The position numbers and the translations under genes are program-made. A stretch of 14,327 bases of DNA from Parcubacteria group bacterium GW2011_GWA2_36_10 (GTDB taxonomy: Bacteria > Patescibacteriota > Patescibacteriia > UBA1558 > GWA2-36-10), in NCBI GenBank assembly GCA_000991205.1, contig LBRC01000029.1:1-14327 (forward strand), in the 5' to 3' direction. The notes under the pieces were generated by a model. It was not told where the DNA came from. It made no database searches and saw nothing but the letters and a program-made list of their open reading frames with translations. Position 1 is the stretch's first letter, and every line of letters starts with the position of its first letter. Positions 5,990-11,831 of this stretch are shown in pieces.

Positions 5990-6433
5990 TTATTTAGTAG
6001 TCATATCACTTGTTTGAAAGCTCCAGCTCAAAGTGTCGTCAGTTTGTAAAATATACTTATCAGCTGCTACTGGCGCTAAAACATCGTTGATATAGTAGTG
6101 CCAATAATTATTAGCCTGGCCGTTAGTCTTGTCTTTGATTTGGGTGATTAGAAATCCCATTTCGCCATAGTCTTTGCTCGCAAATTCCCAAGCTTTATTT
6201 CTAGCTATTTCTTCAGTGATATTTAAGACACTAATATCCTTTTGGTAGGGATATTTTAGCTTTAAAACTTCGTCTTTGTCAAATGAAAACTCTAAGTTAA
6301 TCTCTTGATTATTTACCGACGTAATGGTTTGATTTTTTAGCGGATAAAAATAGTTTTTATTTAAAGATAATATTAGTAAAGCACCGAAAAAAACAAAAGC
6401 TGTTAAGAAAATTAATTTATTTTTTTTAAACAT
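5990..6433 (-). CDS. Membrane-anchored DUF4430 (transcobalamin-like) protein
   Basis: A 147-residue protein. A single hydrophobic segment at 7-24 after a lysine-rich start indicates a signal anchor, with the rest outside the membrane. The C-terminal part (about 70-139) carries NYWHYYINDVLAPVAADKY and then DDTLSWSFQ. This is the pattern of DUF4430, the domain related to the C-terminal domain of transcobalamin and intrinsic factor: W-x-Y-x-IN, then a charged turn and L-x-W-x-F. No cysteine follows the hydrophobic segment, so it is not a lipoprotein. It sits 11 bases downstream of the adenosyltransferase and 6 bases upstream of the DUF6580 gene. A role in capturing cobalamin at the cell surface is likely but inferred from fold and context. 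Confidence 0.8.
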   Translation of the reverse strand: MFKKNKLIFLTAFVFFGALLILSLNKNYFYPLKNQTITSVNNQEINLEFSFDKDEVLKLKYPYQKDISVLNITEEIARNKAWEFASKDYGEMGFLITQIKDKTNGQANNYWHYYINDVLAPVAADKYILQTDDTLSWSFQTSDMTTK

Positions 6434-6444
6434 ACTTTTATTAT

Positions 6445-7002
6445 TTAGTAATCGATACCAGCACGCGCTGGTACTCCTTTGCTCATATAATGTTTGATGT
6501 CTTTCATCTCGGTCGTAAGATCAGCGAGTTTGAGAATTTCCGGCTGGCAATAACGGCCAGTTAAAACAAGCTCTAACTTCTCATTTTTATTTTTTACTAA
6601 TTCAATAATTGGCTTTAAGGTCAATAAGTTAGTTTTTACAGTGGTATTTATTTCATCCAAAATTAATAAATCAAGGCTTTTATTTTGACTTAATTTTTTT
6701 GCTTGTGTTAAAGCTAATCTCGCTTCGGAAAAATCTTTAACTATATTGGCAAAGCGAAAGCCTTTGCCTTTGACCATGCGGATAGTGCCAAAAGCATAAT
6801 AGTCTAATTTTTTCGGGTAGAGTTTTTTTAGTTTAGCTAAAACTTTTCTTTCACTATAAAAATTTCCCCCTTTATCAAAGAAAATAATAGTTACTTTTAG
6901 GCCGGCGCCTAAAGCGCGCATTAATAAACCTAAACTAGCAGTAGTTTTACCTTTACCGGTGCCAGTATAGACCTGTATTTGGCCTTTTATATTTTTTTGC
7001 AT
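6445..7002 (-). CDS. cobA: Cob(I)alamin adenosyltransferase, CobA/CobO/BtuR type
   Basis: A 185-residue cytoplasmic enzyme that moves the adenosyl group of ATP onto Co(I) corrinoids, giving adenosylcobalamin. The P-loop GTGKGKTT is at 14-21, in the inverted-order form typical of this family. LLILDEIN follows at 112-119, then the C-terminal block TGRYCQP (148-154), ADLTTEMKDIKHYMSKGVPARAGIDY (160-185), the family ending. The length is normal. It leads a three-gene operon with two putative uptake proteins (gaps 11 and 6 bases). No corrin-ring synthesis genes are present, so it most likely serves salvage. Its product is the cofactor of NrdJ, encoded about 4.3 kb away on the same strand. Confidence 0.92.
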   Translation of the reverse strand: MQKNIKGQIQVYTGTGKGKTTASLGLLMRALGAGLKVTIIFFDKGGNFYSERKVLAKLKKLYPKKLDYYAFGTIRMVKGKGFRFANIVKDFSEARLALTQAKKLSQNKSLDLLILDEINTTVKTNLLTLKPIIELVKNKNEKLELVLTGRYCQPEILKLADLTTEMKDIKHYMSKGVPARAGIDY

Positions 7003-7005
7003 AAC

Positions 7006-7034
7006 TTTACTTTAATATTTTTTTATGTTTAAAT
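7006..7034 (+). promoter_or_regulatory. Promoter for the orphan gene at 7078
   Basis: TTTACT (7006-7011), 17-base spacer, TTAAAT (7029-7034). Each box matches the sigma-70 consensus at 4 of 6. The -10 hexamer is identical to that of the orphan gene at 8015. It lies in the gap shared with the leftward cobA operon. Confidence 0.5.
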
Positions 7035-7077
7035 AAGTAAGTTTCGTTCATTTCATTTAAGCAAATGGAGGTGGATC

Positions 7078-7320
7078 ATGCATGGGTCTGAACTCATCGT
7101 AGGGAGAATCTACGAGATTCATGGTAATGATAGCAAAGGTCTGCAAATTAGCAAAATAGTCAAGATTTTGAAAATTGATCATGAACATCTTTTGGCTGAT
7201 CGTTTTGGTTTTTATTATGTTGGTATCAGTATAGAAGTGTTGCGTGATGCTGAGCAGATTTTTTTGACTTTGACACATTTTCTGTCCTGTCAACCTATCC
7301 TACAAGATGAGGAAGGGTGA
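7078..7320 (+). CDS. Orphan small protein A (80 aa), unknown function
   Basis: I do not recognise this protein. It starts MHGSELIVGRIYEIHG and looks like a small soluble beta-rich domain: VGRIYEI, LQISKIVKILKI and YYVGISIEVL alternate like strands. There is no signal peptide, membrane helix or cysteine pair. A near-perfect Shine-Dalgarno, GGAGGTGG (7067-7074), fixes the start. The gene has its own promoter and is followed by a hairpin terminator (7328-7374), so it forms a single-gene unit. Strong Shine-Dalgarno use and this architecture set it apart from its AT-rich leftward neighbours and link it to genes B, C and D. The reality of the gene is supported by these signals; its function is unknown. 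Confidence 0.75.
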   Translation: MHGSELIVGRIYEIHGNDSKGLQISKIVKILKIDHEHLLADRFGFYYVGISIEVLRDAEQIFLTLTHFLSCQPILQDEEG

Positions 7321-7327
7321 TCATGAG

Positions 7328-7374
7328 GGTCGTTTCGTGGGGTGAGCTAAGCTTAATCACGAACCGACCTTTTA
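7328..7374 (+). terminator. Terminator after orphan gene A
   Basis: GGTCGTTTCGTG (7328-7339) pairs with CACGAACCGACC (7358-7369) with one mismatch, then TTTTATATTTG. It lies eight bases after the stop codon. Confidence 0.8.
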
Positions 7375-7402
7375 TATTTGTTTTTTAACTATTTAATCCC
7401 TG

Positions 7403-7439
7403 CAATGATTTCCCCCGCCAGAGGCGGGGGAAATCATTG
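7403..7439. repeat. Perfect 17-bp palindrome touching the gene B promoter
   Basis: The arms at 7403-7419 and 7423-7439 are perfect complements around a 3-base loop (AGA), with a core of CCCCCGCC/GGCGGGGG. Its right end supplies the first three bases of the TTGACA -35 box at 7437-7442. It is not a simple terminator, since no T-run follows. Confidence 0.8.
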
Positions 7440-7465
7440 ACAAAGTATGCTTTTTATTGTAATAT
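7437..7465 (+). promoter_or_regulatory. Promoter for orphan gene B
   Basis: Perfect TTGACA (7437-7442), 17-base spacer, TAATAT (7460-7465, 4 of 6). The predicted start is near 7472, leaving an untranslated leader of about 60 bases. Confidence 0.7.
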
Positions 7466-7531
7466 ACAAAATTGTCGGGTTTCGTTCTTTTCAGCAGCAG
7501 TTGTACCGATCTCAACAGAGGAGAAAACAGA

Positions 7532-7795
7532 ATGCACAGACTAATTCCTGTTAAGAATCTCGCCGATGGCCTCAATGTTTTAAAAGGAAAAGTTATTAGC
7601 CTTCGTTTAGATGCTGAAGGTTTGCGTGATGATGGTAGAGTTGAGCAAGCCGCAACGACTTGGTCCGAACATCATCGCTTAGAGGCAGTAGTTGTACGTT
7701 GTGAGTCTTTGTGGGGTGCTGGTGATTCTGGTACTCTGCATGCATTATTATTTGCAGAAGGTATCAATGTTTCTGGTAAACAGAGGAACAAATAA
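7532..7795 (+). CDS. Orphan small protein B (87 aa), unknown function
   Basis: I do not recognise this protein. It begins MHRLIPVKNLADGLNVLKGKV and alternates short strands and helices: VISLRL, then a charged helix to about 50, then LEAVVVRCESL and a glycine-rich WGAGDSGTLHALLF. It should be soluble and cytoplasmic. The ATG at 7532 is chosen because GAGGAG lies about 10 bases upstream; the frame is open further left only through the leader. It has its own promoter (7437-7465) and terminator (7879-7930). Base composition is richer in GC than the leftward genes. The phrase WGAG also occurs in protein D, along with GDSGT, which is too little to claim homology. Confidence 0.72.
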   Translation: MHRLIPVKNLADGLNVLKGKVISLRLDAEGLRDDGRVEQAATTWSEHHRLEAVVVRCESLWGAGDSGTLHALLFAEGINVSGKQRNK

Positions 7796-7878
7796 CTATG
7801 AAGATGACAGGTCTCGTTAGTTTTTAGAGATCTTGCTTGGGTCATGGCATTGACACTCCTGTTGTACGATAGCGGTCG

Positions 7879-7930
7879 AGCAGTCACTTTTGGTTCATAA
7901 CAAGAACCCGGGTGACTGCTTTTTCTTTTG
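7879..7930 (+). terminator. Terminator after orphan gene B
   Basis: AGCAGTCAC (7879-7887) pairs perfectly with GTGACTGCT (7912-7920), then TTTTCTTTT. It is 84 bases past the stop; the interval 7796-7878 holds no gene beyond a nine-codon frame. Confidence 0.85.
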
Positions 7931-7956
7931 ACTTTATAAAATTATTGTGTTTAAAT
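7928..7956 (+). promoter_or_regulatory. Promoter for orphan gene C
   Basis: TTGACT (7928-7933), 17-base spacer, TTAAAT (7951-7956). It begins inside the T-run of the preceding terminator, so one unit ends where the next begins. Confidence 0.55.
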
Positions 7957-8014
7957 TATTTGTGTTTTGTTCCTCGAGATTGATCAACGATTTGCAAAAA
8001 GAGCGGAGGGTCAC

Positions 8015-8347
8015 ATGTCGCTTCTTGATGTCGAACTACCGAGCGCAGATGAAATTCTAGTGCCTTTAAGCAATGGTCTTTTTGTGCCCTTAGCTTGGGC
8101 ACTTGATGTTCTGGCTGAACACCAGACTTTTTATCCAGTGCCAGGGCAACTTTGGGCTCTGCATTCATTTGGTCCAGATGGGGCGTCTAACATCATCGAT
8201 GTTTGCCTTGAACTAGTGGAGCAGCAGGAGAGTGCCAGACCTCAACAAACGACTTTGCATTTCGTGCGTCTGGACAGAGAAGAGCGTTTTGCTTTGACCC
8301 TGGCAGCTTTTTTTGCTATGCAGCCCCATATACTAGTCGAGCAATGA
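8015..8347 (+). CDS. Orphan small protein C (110 aa), unknown function
   Basis: I do not recognise this protein. The ATG at 8015 follows GCGGAGGG at the right distance, which favours it over an upstream ATG at 7967 that would sit in the leader. The protein is acidic and probably cytoplasmic. It opens with MSLLDVELPSADEILVPL and has a hydrophobic middle (FVPLAWALDVLAEH). It then has a WALHSFGPDG turn, a glutamine-rich linker (VEQQESARPQQTT) and a C-terminal helix (FALTLAAFFAMQPHILVEQ) that could pack against a partner or a membrane surface. It is a single-gene unit with a promoter at 7928 and a terminator at 8367-8407. Confidence 0.72.
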   Translation: MSLLDVELPSADEILVPLSNGLFVPLAWALDVLAEHQTFYPVPGQLWALHSFGPDGASNIIDVCLELVEQQESARPQQTTLHFVRLDREERFALTLAAFFAMQPHILVEQ

Positions 8348-8366
8348 AAGATGATCAACCCAACCG

Positions 8367-8407
8367 AACGGTTACCAGAGGAGTAAAATCCCCCGGCAAC
8401 CGTTTTT
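8367..8407 (+). terminator. Terminator after orphan gene C
   Basis: AACGGTT-a-CC (8367-8376) pairs with GG-c-AACCGTT (8395-8404), followed by TTT. On the other strand it may also serve the leftward DUF1653 gene, whose stop lies at 8406. Confidence 0.75.
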
Positions 8408-8618
8408 AATTTTCTACTAGTTTAAATCTTGGCACCAGTTTTCCATCAACTTCCACATTTTCTAAAAACATTTTTAAAGGTCTGACCCACCAATTCAAAT
8501 CATCAAGATGTTGATAAACAACTAATTCTTCCAAAGTTTCACTATGTCGAGCCACACATAAAACATTTACGTGACTACCTTTGTAGTGTTGGTATTTACT
8601 CAGAGTTATTTGTGACAT
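8406..8618 (-). CDS. DUF1653 family protein
   Basis: A 70-residue protein matching the DUF1653 pattern throughout: KYQHYKGSHVNVL (8-20), then ARHSETLEELVVYQHL (23-38), WWVRPLKMFLENV (43-55) and PRFKLV near the end. The family is small, soluble and of unknown biochemical role; it is often found beside NUDIX or nucleotide-related genes. Here it starts five bases after the NUDIX stop, so the two are very likely co-transcribed and translationally coupled. No catalytic residues are known to me. Confidence 0.88.
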   Translation of the reverse strand: MSQITLSKYQHYKGSHVNVLCVARHSETLEELVVYQHLDDLNWWVRPLKMFLENVEVDGKLVPRFKLVEN

Positions 8619-8623
8619 AAAAT

Positions 8624-9022
8624 TTATAAAAAAGTTTTTATTATTTTTTCTTTAATACTTTTAGGGTAAAGTAAAATTTTTTGTAAATCTTTTATTTTTA
8701 TCCATTGTAAATCATATAGATTGCCAGTTGCTTGTCTTGCTAGTTCTGGGCTACCAAGTTTAATTTTACCACTAAAGCTCTTGGCTAAAAAATAATAGCC
8801 GTGGTGATATTCGTCTTTTATTTCACATAATAGTTTATCCAAAACAATATCTAAATTTGTTTCTTCTTTGATTTCTCGGATAGCAGTTTCTTTTGGATCT
8901 TCTCCTGGCTCTATGGTCCCGCCAGGGATAGTAAAATATTTTTCACCAAATTTATTGCGACGCATTAAAAGAATTTCATCTTCTTTTAAGATTATTACAG
9001 CTGAGCGTTGTTTTGTGGGCAT
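8624..9022 (-). CDS. NUDIX hydrolase
   Basis: A 132-residue single-domain NUDIX protein, hydrolysing a nucleoside diphosphate linked to some group X. The NUDIX box spans about 37-59: G-x5-E-x7-REIKEET, with asparagine where glycine is usual near its end. It is preceded by the YFTIPGGTIEPGED stretch typical of MutT-like enzymes. I chose the ATG at 9022 (MPTKQRS); a TTG six codons upstream is possible. The substrate is not readable; small MutT-like house-cleaning activity is the default guess. It leads a two-gene operon with DUF1653 and diverges from orphan gene D. Confidence 0.9.
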   Translation of the reverse strand: MPTKQRSAVIILKEDEILLMRRNKFGEKYFTIPGGTIEPGEDPKETAIREIKEETNLDIVLDKLLCEIKDEYHHGYYFLAKSFSGKIKLGSPELARQATGNLYDLQWIKIKDLQKILLYPKSIKEKIIKTFL

Positions 9023-9033
9023 AAAGTTAACTA

Positions 9034-9062
9034 TTGACAAATTATTAAATATATATTATGGT
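9034..9062 (+). promoter_or_regulatory. Candidate promoter for orphan gene D
   Basis: Perfect TTGACA (9034-9039), 17-base spacer, TATGGT (9057-9062). A second TTGACA at 9066-9071 has only a weak -10 (TCTAAA) at 19 bases. The region also serves the divergent NUDIX gene. Confidence 0.45.
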
Positions 9063-9066
9063 AATT

Positions 9067-9085
9067 TGACACTTAATTTGTGTCA
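9067..9085 (+). promoter_or_regulatory. Candidate operator, inverted repeat TGACAC-N7-GTGTCA
   Basis: TGACAC (9067-9072) and GTGTCA (9080-9085) are perfect inverted half sites, with centres 13 bases apart. They sit where transcription from the 9034-9062 promoter would start, a typical place for a dimeric repressor. No regulator is identified. Confidence 0.4.
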
Positions 9086-9122
9086 TTACTTCTAAAATTC
9101 AATCTAACCAATGGAGGATCCA

Positions 9123-9746
9123 GTGGAACTTCTGGGGATCAACCAAGCGTTGCGTGATGGCTGTCGTCTGCACGCATTCCTTTCTGGTGGTGGACTTCGA
9201 GTCATCAGGATCAAAAAGGACGAGGAGCTTCTGGGCTACGGTGAGCACCCGCAAGTAGAAGATGCGTTAGCACACGCAAATGAAGATTGGGGTGCTGGTC
9301 ACAGGCCTTATGCAGAGGTCTATGGTGACAGCGGTACAAAAATGCATTACCTTACAAGAAGCTCAACTGCAAGCAGTCCGCTTGATTGTTGGCTTCTCGC
9401 TGGGCGTACCTTTGATGCGTGGGGACTCGTCTCCGGTGTTGTCGTTTTTCAGCTCAGTGGTCTGGTCAGGGTAACACTACCACAGGACATTTTGGATGAA
9501 GTGTTGCGAACTGGTCAGCCTGCAACGTGGGATCATCGCGGCTATACCTATCACATCGTTCCATCCAATTTCCCGAATGGTGAGCCGTGTGTATCAATCA
9601 AGGTTGTCAGTTGTCCCGAAGGCAAAGAAAGTGGGGACGCTGATTCCTGGATGTATCACATCACCAAGACGGGACAAGGTCCAGACCTTTGGTCGGCGAT
9701 GGAGAACGCTTTCGAGTCGCCGGAAGTTGAGGTTGAACAGGAGTAA
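9123..9746 (+). CDS. Orphan protein D (207 aa), unknown function
   Basis: I do not recognise this protein. Starting at GTG 9123 places GGAGG (9113-9117) at a normal distance, as in orphan genes A and C; the ATG at 9111 would put the Shine-Dalgarno inside the gene. The protein is soluble and acidic, with alternating strands and helices. It opens VELLGINQALRDGCRLHAFLSGG, followed by LRVIRI, LLGYGEHP and a helix EDALAHANEDW. The second half has a similar plan ending in a helix WSAMENAFESPEVE, so an internal duplication is possible but weak. Base composition is clearly richer in GC than the leftward genes around it, suggesting separate origin. It is a single-gene unit with a promoter and possible operator upstream and a terminator at 9771-9802. 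Confidence 0.75.
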   Translation: MELLGINQALRDGCRLHAFLSGGGLRVIRIKKDEELLGYGEHPQVEDALAHANEDWGAGHRPYAEVYGDSGTKMHYLTRSSTASSPLDCWLLAGRTFDAWGLVSGVVVFQLSGLVRVTLPQDILDEVLRTGQPATWDHRGYTYHIVPSNFPNGEPCVSIKVVSCPEGKESGDADSWMYHITKTGQGPDLWSAMENAFESPEVEVEQE

Positions 9747-9770
9747 GTTGTACATATCAACAATGGGTTT

Positions 9771-9802
9771 ACTGGTTTCCCAAATAACCAGTCTTTTTAT
9801 TT
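9771..9802 (+). terminator. Terminator after orphan gene D
   Basis: ACTGGTT (9771-9777) pairs perfectly with AACCAGT (9786-9792), then CTTTTTATTTT. It is 24 bases after the stop. Confidence 0.9.
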
Positions 9803-9825
9803 TCTCTAAAAAGAGTTAGCAAACT

Positions 9826-9844
9826 CTCCCGGGATAAACCCGGG
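9826..9844. repeat. Palindrome with GATAAA loop
   Basis: TCCCGGG-ataaa-CCCGGGA, flanked by AACTC and GGGAGTT, which can extend the stem. The GGGATAAACCC core matches the second hairpin of the repeat at 2844-2864. Confidence 0.6.
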
Positions 9845-9865
9845 ACAGGGAGTTAAAGAGGGGGA

Positions 9866-10102
9866 TTATTTCTCAAGTTTTTTTATTTCTCTATGAACCA
9901 TATACAAAGAACCTAATAAAAGTATAAGAGCTATTTTGATATGGAAATCACTTGTATTATTTTCTTTTGTAAAGTCATAAAAATAAGCACTTAGGTAATT
10001 TGCCGCAAAGCCTAATGCAAGCGCTAATACAAGAAACATGTAGGCACTTTGAATGTTAAACATTCTTTCTTTAGGTATTTTATTTTTTGTTTTGTTTTTC
10101 AT
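9866..10102 (-). CDS. Small two-helix membrane protein, unknown function
   Basis: A 78-residue protein with a lysine-rich N-terminus (MKNKTKNKIPKER) and two hydrophobic segments, about 18-41 and 54-68, joined by a loop with DFTKENNTSD. It ends in a charged tail, HREIKKLEK. It should sit in the cytoplasmic membrane with both ends inside. No family is recognised. It lies 45 bases after the HAD-like gene, with a GC-rich palindrome (10123-10135) between, so co-transcription is possible. Confidence 0.7.
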   Translation of the reverse strand: MKNKTKNKIPKERMFNIQSAYMFLVLALALGFAANYLSAYFYDFTKENNTSDFHIKIALILLLGSLYMVHREIKKLEK

Positions 10103-10122
10103 AAAATATTAGTTATGATAAA

Positions 10123-10135
10123 CCCGCGAGGCGGG
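10123..10135. repeat. Short palindrome CCCGC-gag-GCGGG
   Basis: A 5-bp stem with a 3-base loop. A close relative, ACTCCCGC-gag-GCGGAGT, lies at 11227-11244. Both are in gaps between leftward genes. Confidence 0.5.
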
Positions 10136-10147
10136 AGTTAAGGGGGA

Positions 10148-10540
10148 TTAATTTGCTGACAAATTAGTATCAATAAAATTTTTCAAAGCCACTAAATCTT
10201 TTTTGTCTTTATCATAGTGATAAGCTGTTATGCCAACTGATTTAGCACTTTTGACAGCCTCTTCATCATTTTCAAAATAAATTACATCTTTTATGTAAAG
10301 ATTAAAATGTTTGAGCATTACTTCATAATATTTAGGGTCAGTTTTTTCAGGAGTATGCTTCAGTGTAAATACTTCGTAAGGCATATTATCTAGACCGAAC
10401 ATTTTCATTTGTTCATCATTTGCTCCAGTTAATATTATTTTTTTATTTGGATATTGCTCCAGCATTTTATACATTTCATCAAAAATTCCATGATTTTTAA
10501 TGACGAAAGCATTGATTGCGTCCACTAAAATTGTTTTCAT
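10148..10540 (-). CDS. HAD-like protein with degenerate catalytic motif
   Basis: A 130-residue HAD-superfamily Rossmann domain. Motif I is LVDAINAF (5-12), where the usual second aspartate of DxD is asparagine. Motif II is IILTGAN (35-41), with T38. Motif III lysine is in PEKTDPKYY (64-72), and motif IV is YFENDEEAV (88-96), followed by the typical AKSVGITAYHYD strand. It lacks a large cap insert. Loss of the second aspartate weakens phosphatase chemistry, so it may have low activity or another role. It starts 17 bases after the S51 peptidase gene, likely in one operon. Confidence 0.8.
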   Translation of the reverse strand: MKTILVDAINAFVIKNHGIFDEMYKMLEQYPNKKIILTGANDEQMKMFGLDNMPYEVFTLKHTPEKTDPKYYEVMLKHFNLYIKDVIYFENDEEAVKSAKSVGITAYHYDKDKKDLVALKNFIDTNLSAN

Positions 10541-10557
10541 AAGTTTATTTTAATTTT

Positions 10558-11187
10558 TTATAATACCAAATTATCTCCTTTGCCGATAAGTTGAATTTTT
10601 TCATCTTGAACAACTAAGGCCTGTTCATTATTTAAAGTATGTAAGGGGTATGGTAAATTTTTTGTTTTTTCTTTTAAAAATTCTAATTCATCTGGCGTAT
10701 AATGAGCATTGATGAGAAAAGGCACTAAATTCATGCCAGTATATTCTGTAATATTGTATCTATCAGGATTACGTTGAGTCCAAGTGGCCATTATTATTGA
10801 GGGGCAGGCAATATATGCTCCAGCGCTTGAGCCAATATAAACAACTCCTTTGGCAATAAGTTTTTTGATGACATTTTCAAAGCCACTTTCACGGACAGCT
10901 TTCAATAAATAAAAAGTATTACCGCCACCTACTAATATAATGTCATAACTACTAAACATTTTTTCTAATTCAGCTTCATTTTTTCCGGCAATATCCATCT
11001 CAGTATAAGAGAGATGTAGTTCATCCATTTTTTTGCGGTGGATTTCAAGATAATCTGGGTTAATACTTTTTTGAGAAGCAGTAATGATGTAGGCTATTTT
11101 ACAGGCACTCAGTTTTTTGGGTAAAAAACGATCTACATTATCAGGCGTGATAAATTGTCCCTTGGAGCTGAGAATTAATGTTTTCAT
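10558..11187 (-). CDS. Peptidase S51 family protein (PepE/dipeptidase E-like)
   Basis: A 209-residue serine peptidase of family S51, whose members cut Asp-X dipeptides or related substrates in the cytoplasm. The oxyanion/strand motif VGGGNTFYLL is at 86-95 and the nucleophile elbow YIGSSAGAYIA at 117-127, with the second serine (121) as nucleophile. A conserved NAHYTP (160-165) probably holds the active-site histidine. There is no signal peptide. The length is normal for the family. It leads a leftward group with the HAD-like gene. Specificity cannot be fixed. Confidence 0.9.
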   Translation of the reverse strand: MKTLILSSKGQFITPDNVDRFLPKKLSACKIAYIITASQKSINPDYLEIHRKKMDELHLSYTEMDIAGKNEAELEKMFSSYDIILVGGGNTFYLLKAVRESGFENVIKKLIAKGVVYIGSSAGAYIACPSIIMATWTQRNPDRYNITEYTGMNLVPFLINAHYTPDELEFLKEKTKNLPYPLHTLNNEQALVVQDEKIQLIGKGDNLVL

Positions 11188-11226
11188 ATATTATATTCTA
11201 TAAGTTTTCTCTAAAAATTTCTAGTA

Positions 11227-11244
11227 AACTCCCGCGAGGCGGAG
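11227..11244. repeat. Palindrome ACTCCCGC-gag-GCGGAGT
   Basis: An 8-base left arm and a 7-base right arm with one unpaired C. Related to 10123-10135; it lies in the gap between nrdJ and the S51 gene. Confidence 0.5.
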
Positions 11245-11258
11245 TCAAGTTTAATAAC

Positions 11259-11290
11259 CGACCTTCCAGGTCGATTGACCTGGAAGGTCG
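11259..11290 (-). terminator. Strong hairpin after nrdJ
   Basis: CGACCTTCCAGGTC (11259-11272) pairs perfectly with GACCTGGAAGGTCG (11277-11290) around a four-base loop, eight bases past the nrdJ stop. Only a weak T-rich tail follows on the minus strand (TTATTAAACTT), so termination is likely but not certain. Confidence 0.65.
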
Positions 11291-11297
11291 TGGTTAA

Positions 11298-11831
11298 TTA
11301 CTTCATGTCACATGAGCCCTTAAATCCGCATTGTTTACTACACTCTGTACAGCCTCCTAATTTGACCATCACGCCTTGTTTGCAGTTGGGACAGATGTTT
11401 CCAACGTTGGAGCCGTAGTTGACGTCTGGGGCCACTGTAGGCTCTGCAGTAGACTCTTTGGCAGGTTCAAAGTGTTGGTGAGGGTTTTGCATTTCCGGAA
11501 TCTCTACTTTTTTTTCATCGGCAAAAGCAATGATCTTTGTTTTAGATTCTATTACTCCTCTTGTCGAAGATCCTGAACCCGTCGAAGGACCATTGTAAGA
11601 CATGTTTTTATTTTCAGTATCAGCGGAAGTAGAGAGTACTTGTTCGGTGCGAGAGTTATCGCGATAAATTGTCACACCTTTACAGCCTAGCTCGTAGGCT
11701 TTTTCATAAAGTTCGGCTGTTTCTTCGACTGTGAAGCTAGCTGGAGCGTTAGCAGTTTTAGAAATAGAGGAGTCAGTCCAACATTGTACAGCTGCCTGGA
11801 CTTTGATGTGATCCATCGGACTTAAGTCCAT
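11298..11831 (-). CDS. nrdJ: NrdJ C-terminal fragment (end of barrel plus Cys-rich tail)
   Basis: A 177-residue frame that continues the class II ribonucleotide reductase. The true homologous frame begins slightly upstream of this ATG, as AEFFVSAMDLSPMDH. The hallmarks are VQAAVQCWTDSSISKTANAP and then AYELGCKGVTIYRDNSR, the last conserved block of NrdJ. A low-complexity linker follows, then a tail with CPNC and GGCTECSKQCGFKGSC, the redox or zinc-binding end that re-reduces the active site. The linker contains GPSTGSGSSTRG, encoded by a repeat-like sequence at 11557-11592. The frame does not join the catalytic fragment; an estimated 50-60 residues are missing at the junction near 11845-11860. 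Confidence 0.88.
   Translation of the reverse strand: MDLSPMDHIKVQAAVQCWTDSSISKTANAPASFTVEETAELYEKAYELGCKGVTIYRDNSRTEQVLSTSADTENKNMSYNGPSTGSGSSTRGVIESKTKIIAFADEKKVEIPEMQNPHQHFEPAKESTAEPTVAPDVNYGSNVGNICPNCKQGVMVKLGGCTECSKQCGFKGSCDMK
11557..11592. repeat. REP-like sequence inside the nrdJ linker
   Basis: On the minus strand it reads GGTCCTTCGACGGGTTCAGG followed by ATCTTCGACAAGAGG. The paired CTTCGAC blocks with TTCAGGA resemble the CCTTCGAC...CTCAGGA palindromic repeats common between genes in many bacteria. Here it is read in frame as GPSTGSGSSTRG. Confidence 0.55.

Noticed and set aside
7003..7077. Cobalamin riboswitch before the cobA operon
   Set aside because: Only 75 bases separate cobA from orphan gene A, with no GC-rich B12-box-like structure. 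The nrdJ leader (14066-14153) also shows none.
7323..7388. A 21-codon frame starting just after orphan gene A
   Set aside because: It lies across the terminator hairpin and has no ribosome binding site of its own beyond the end of gene A.
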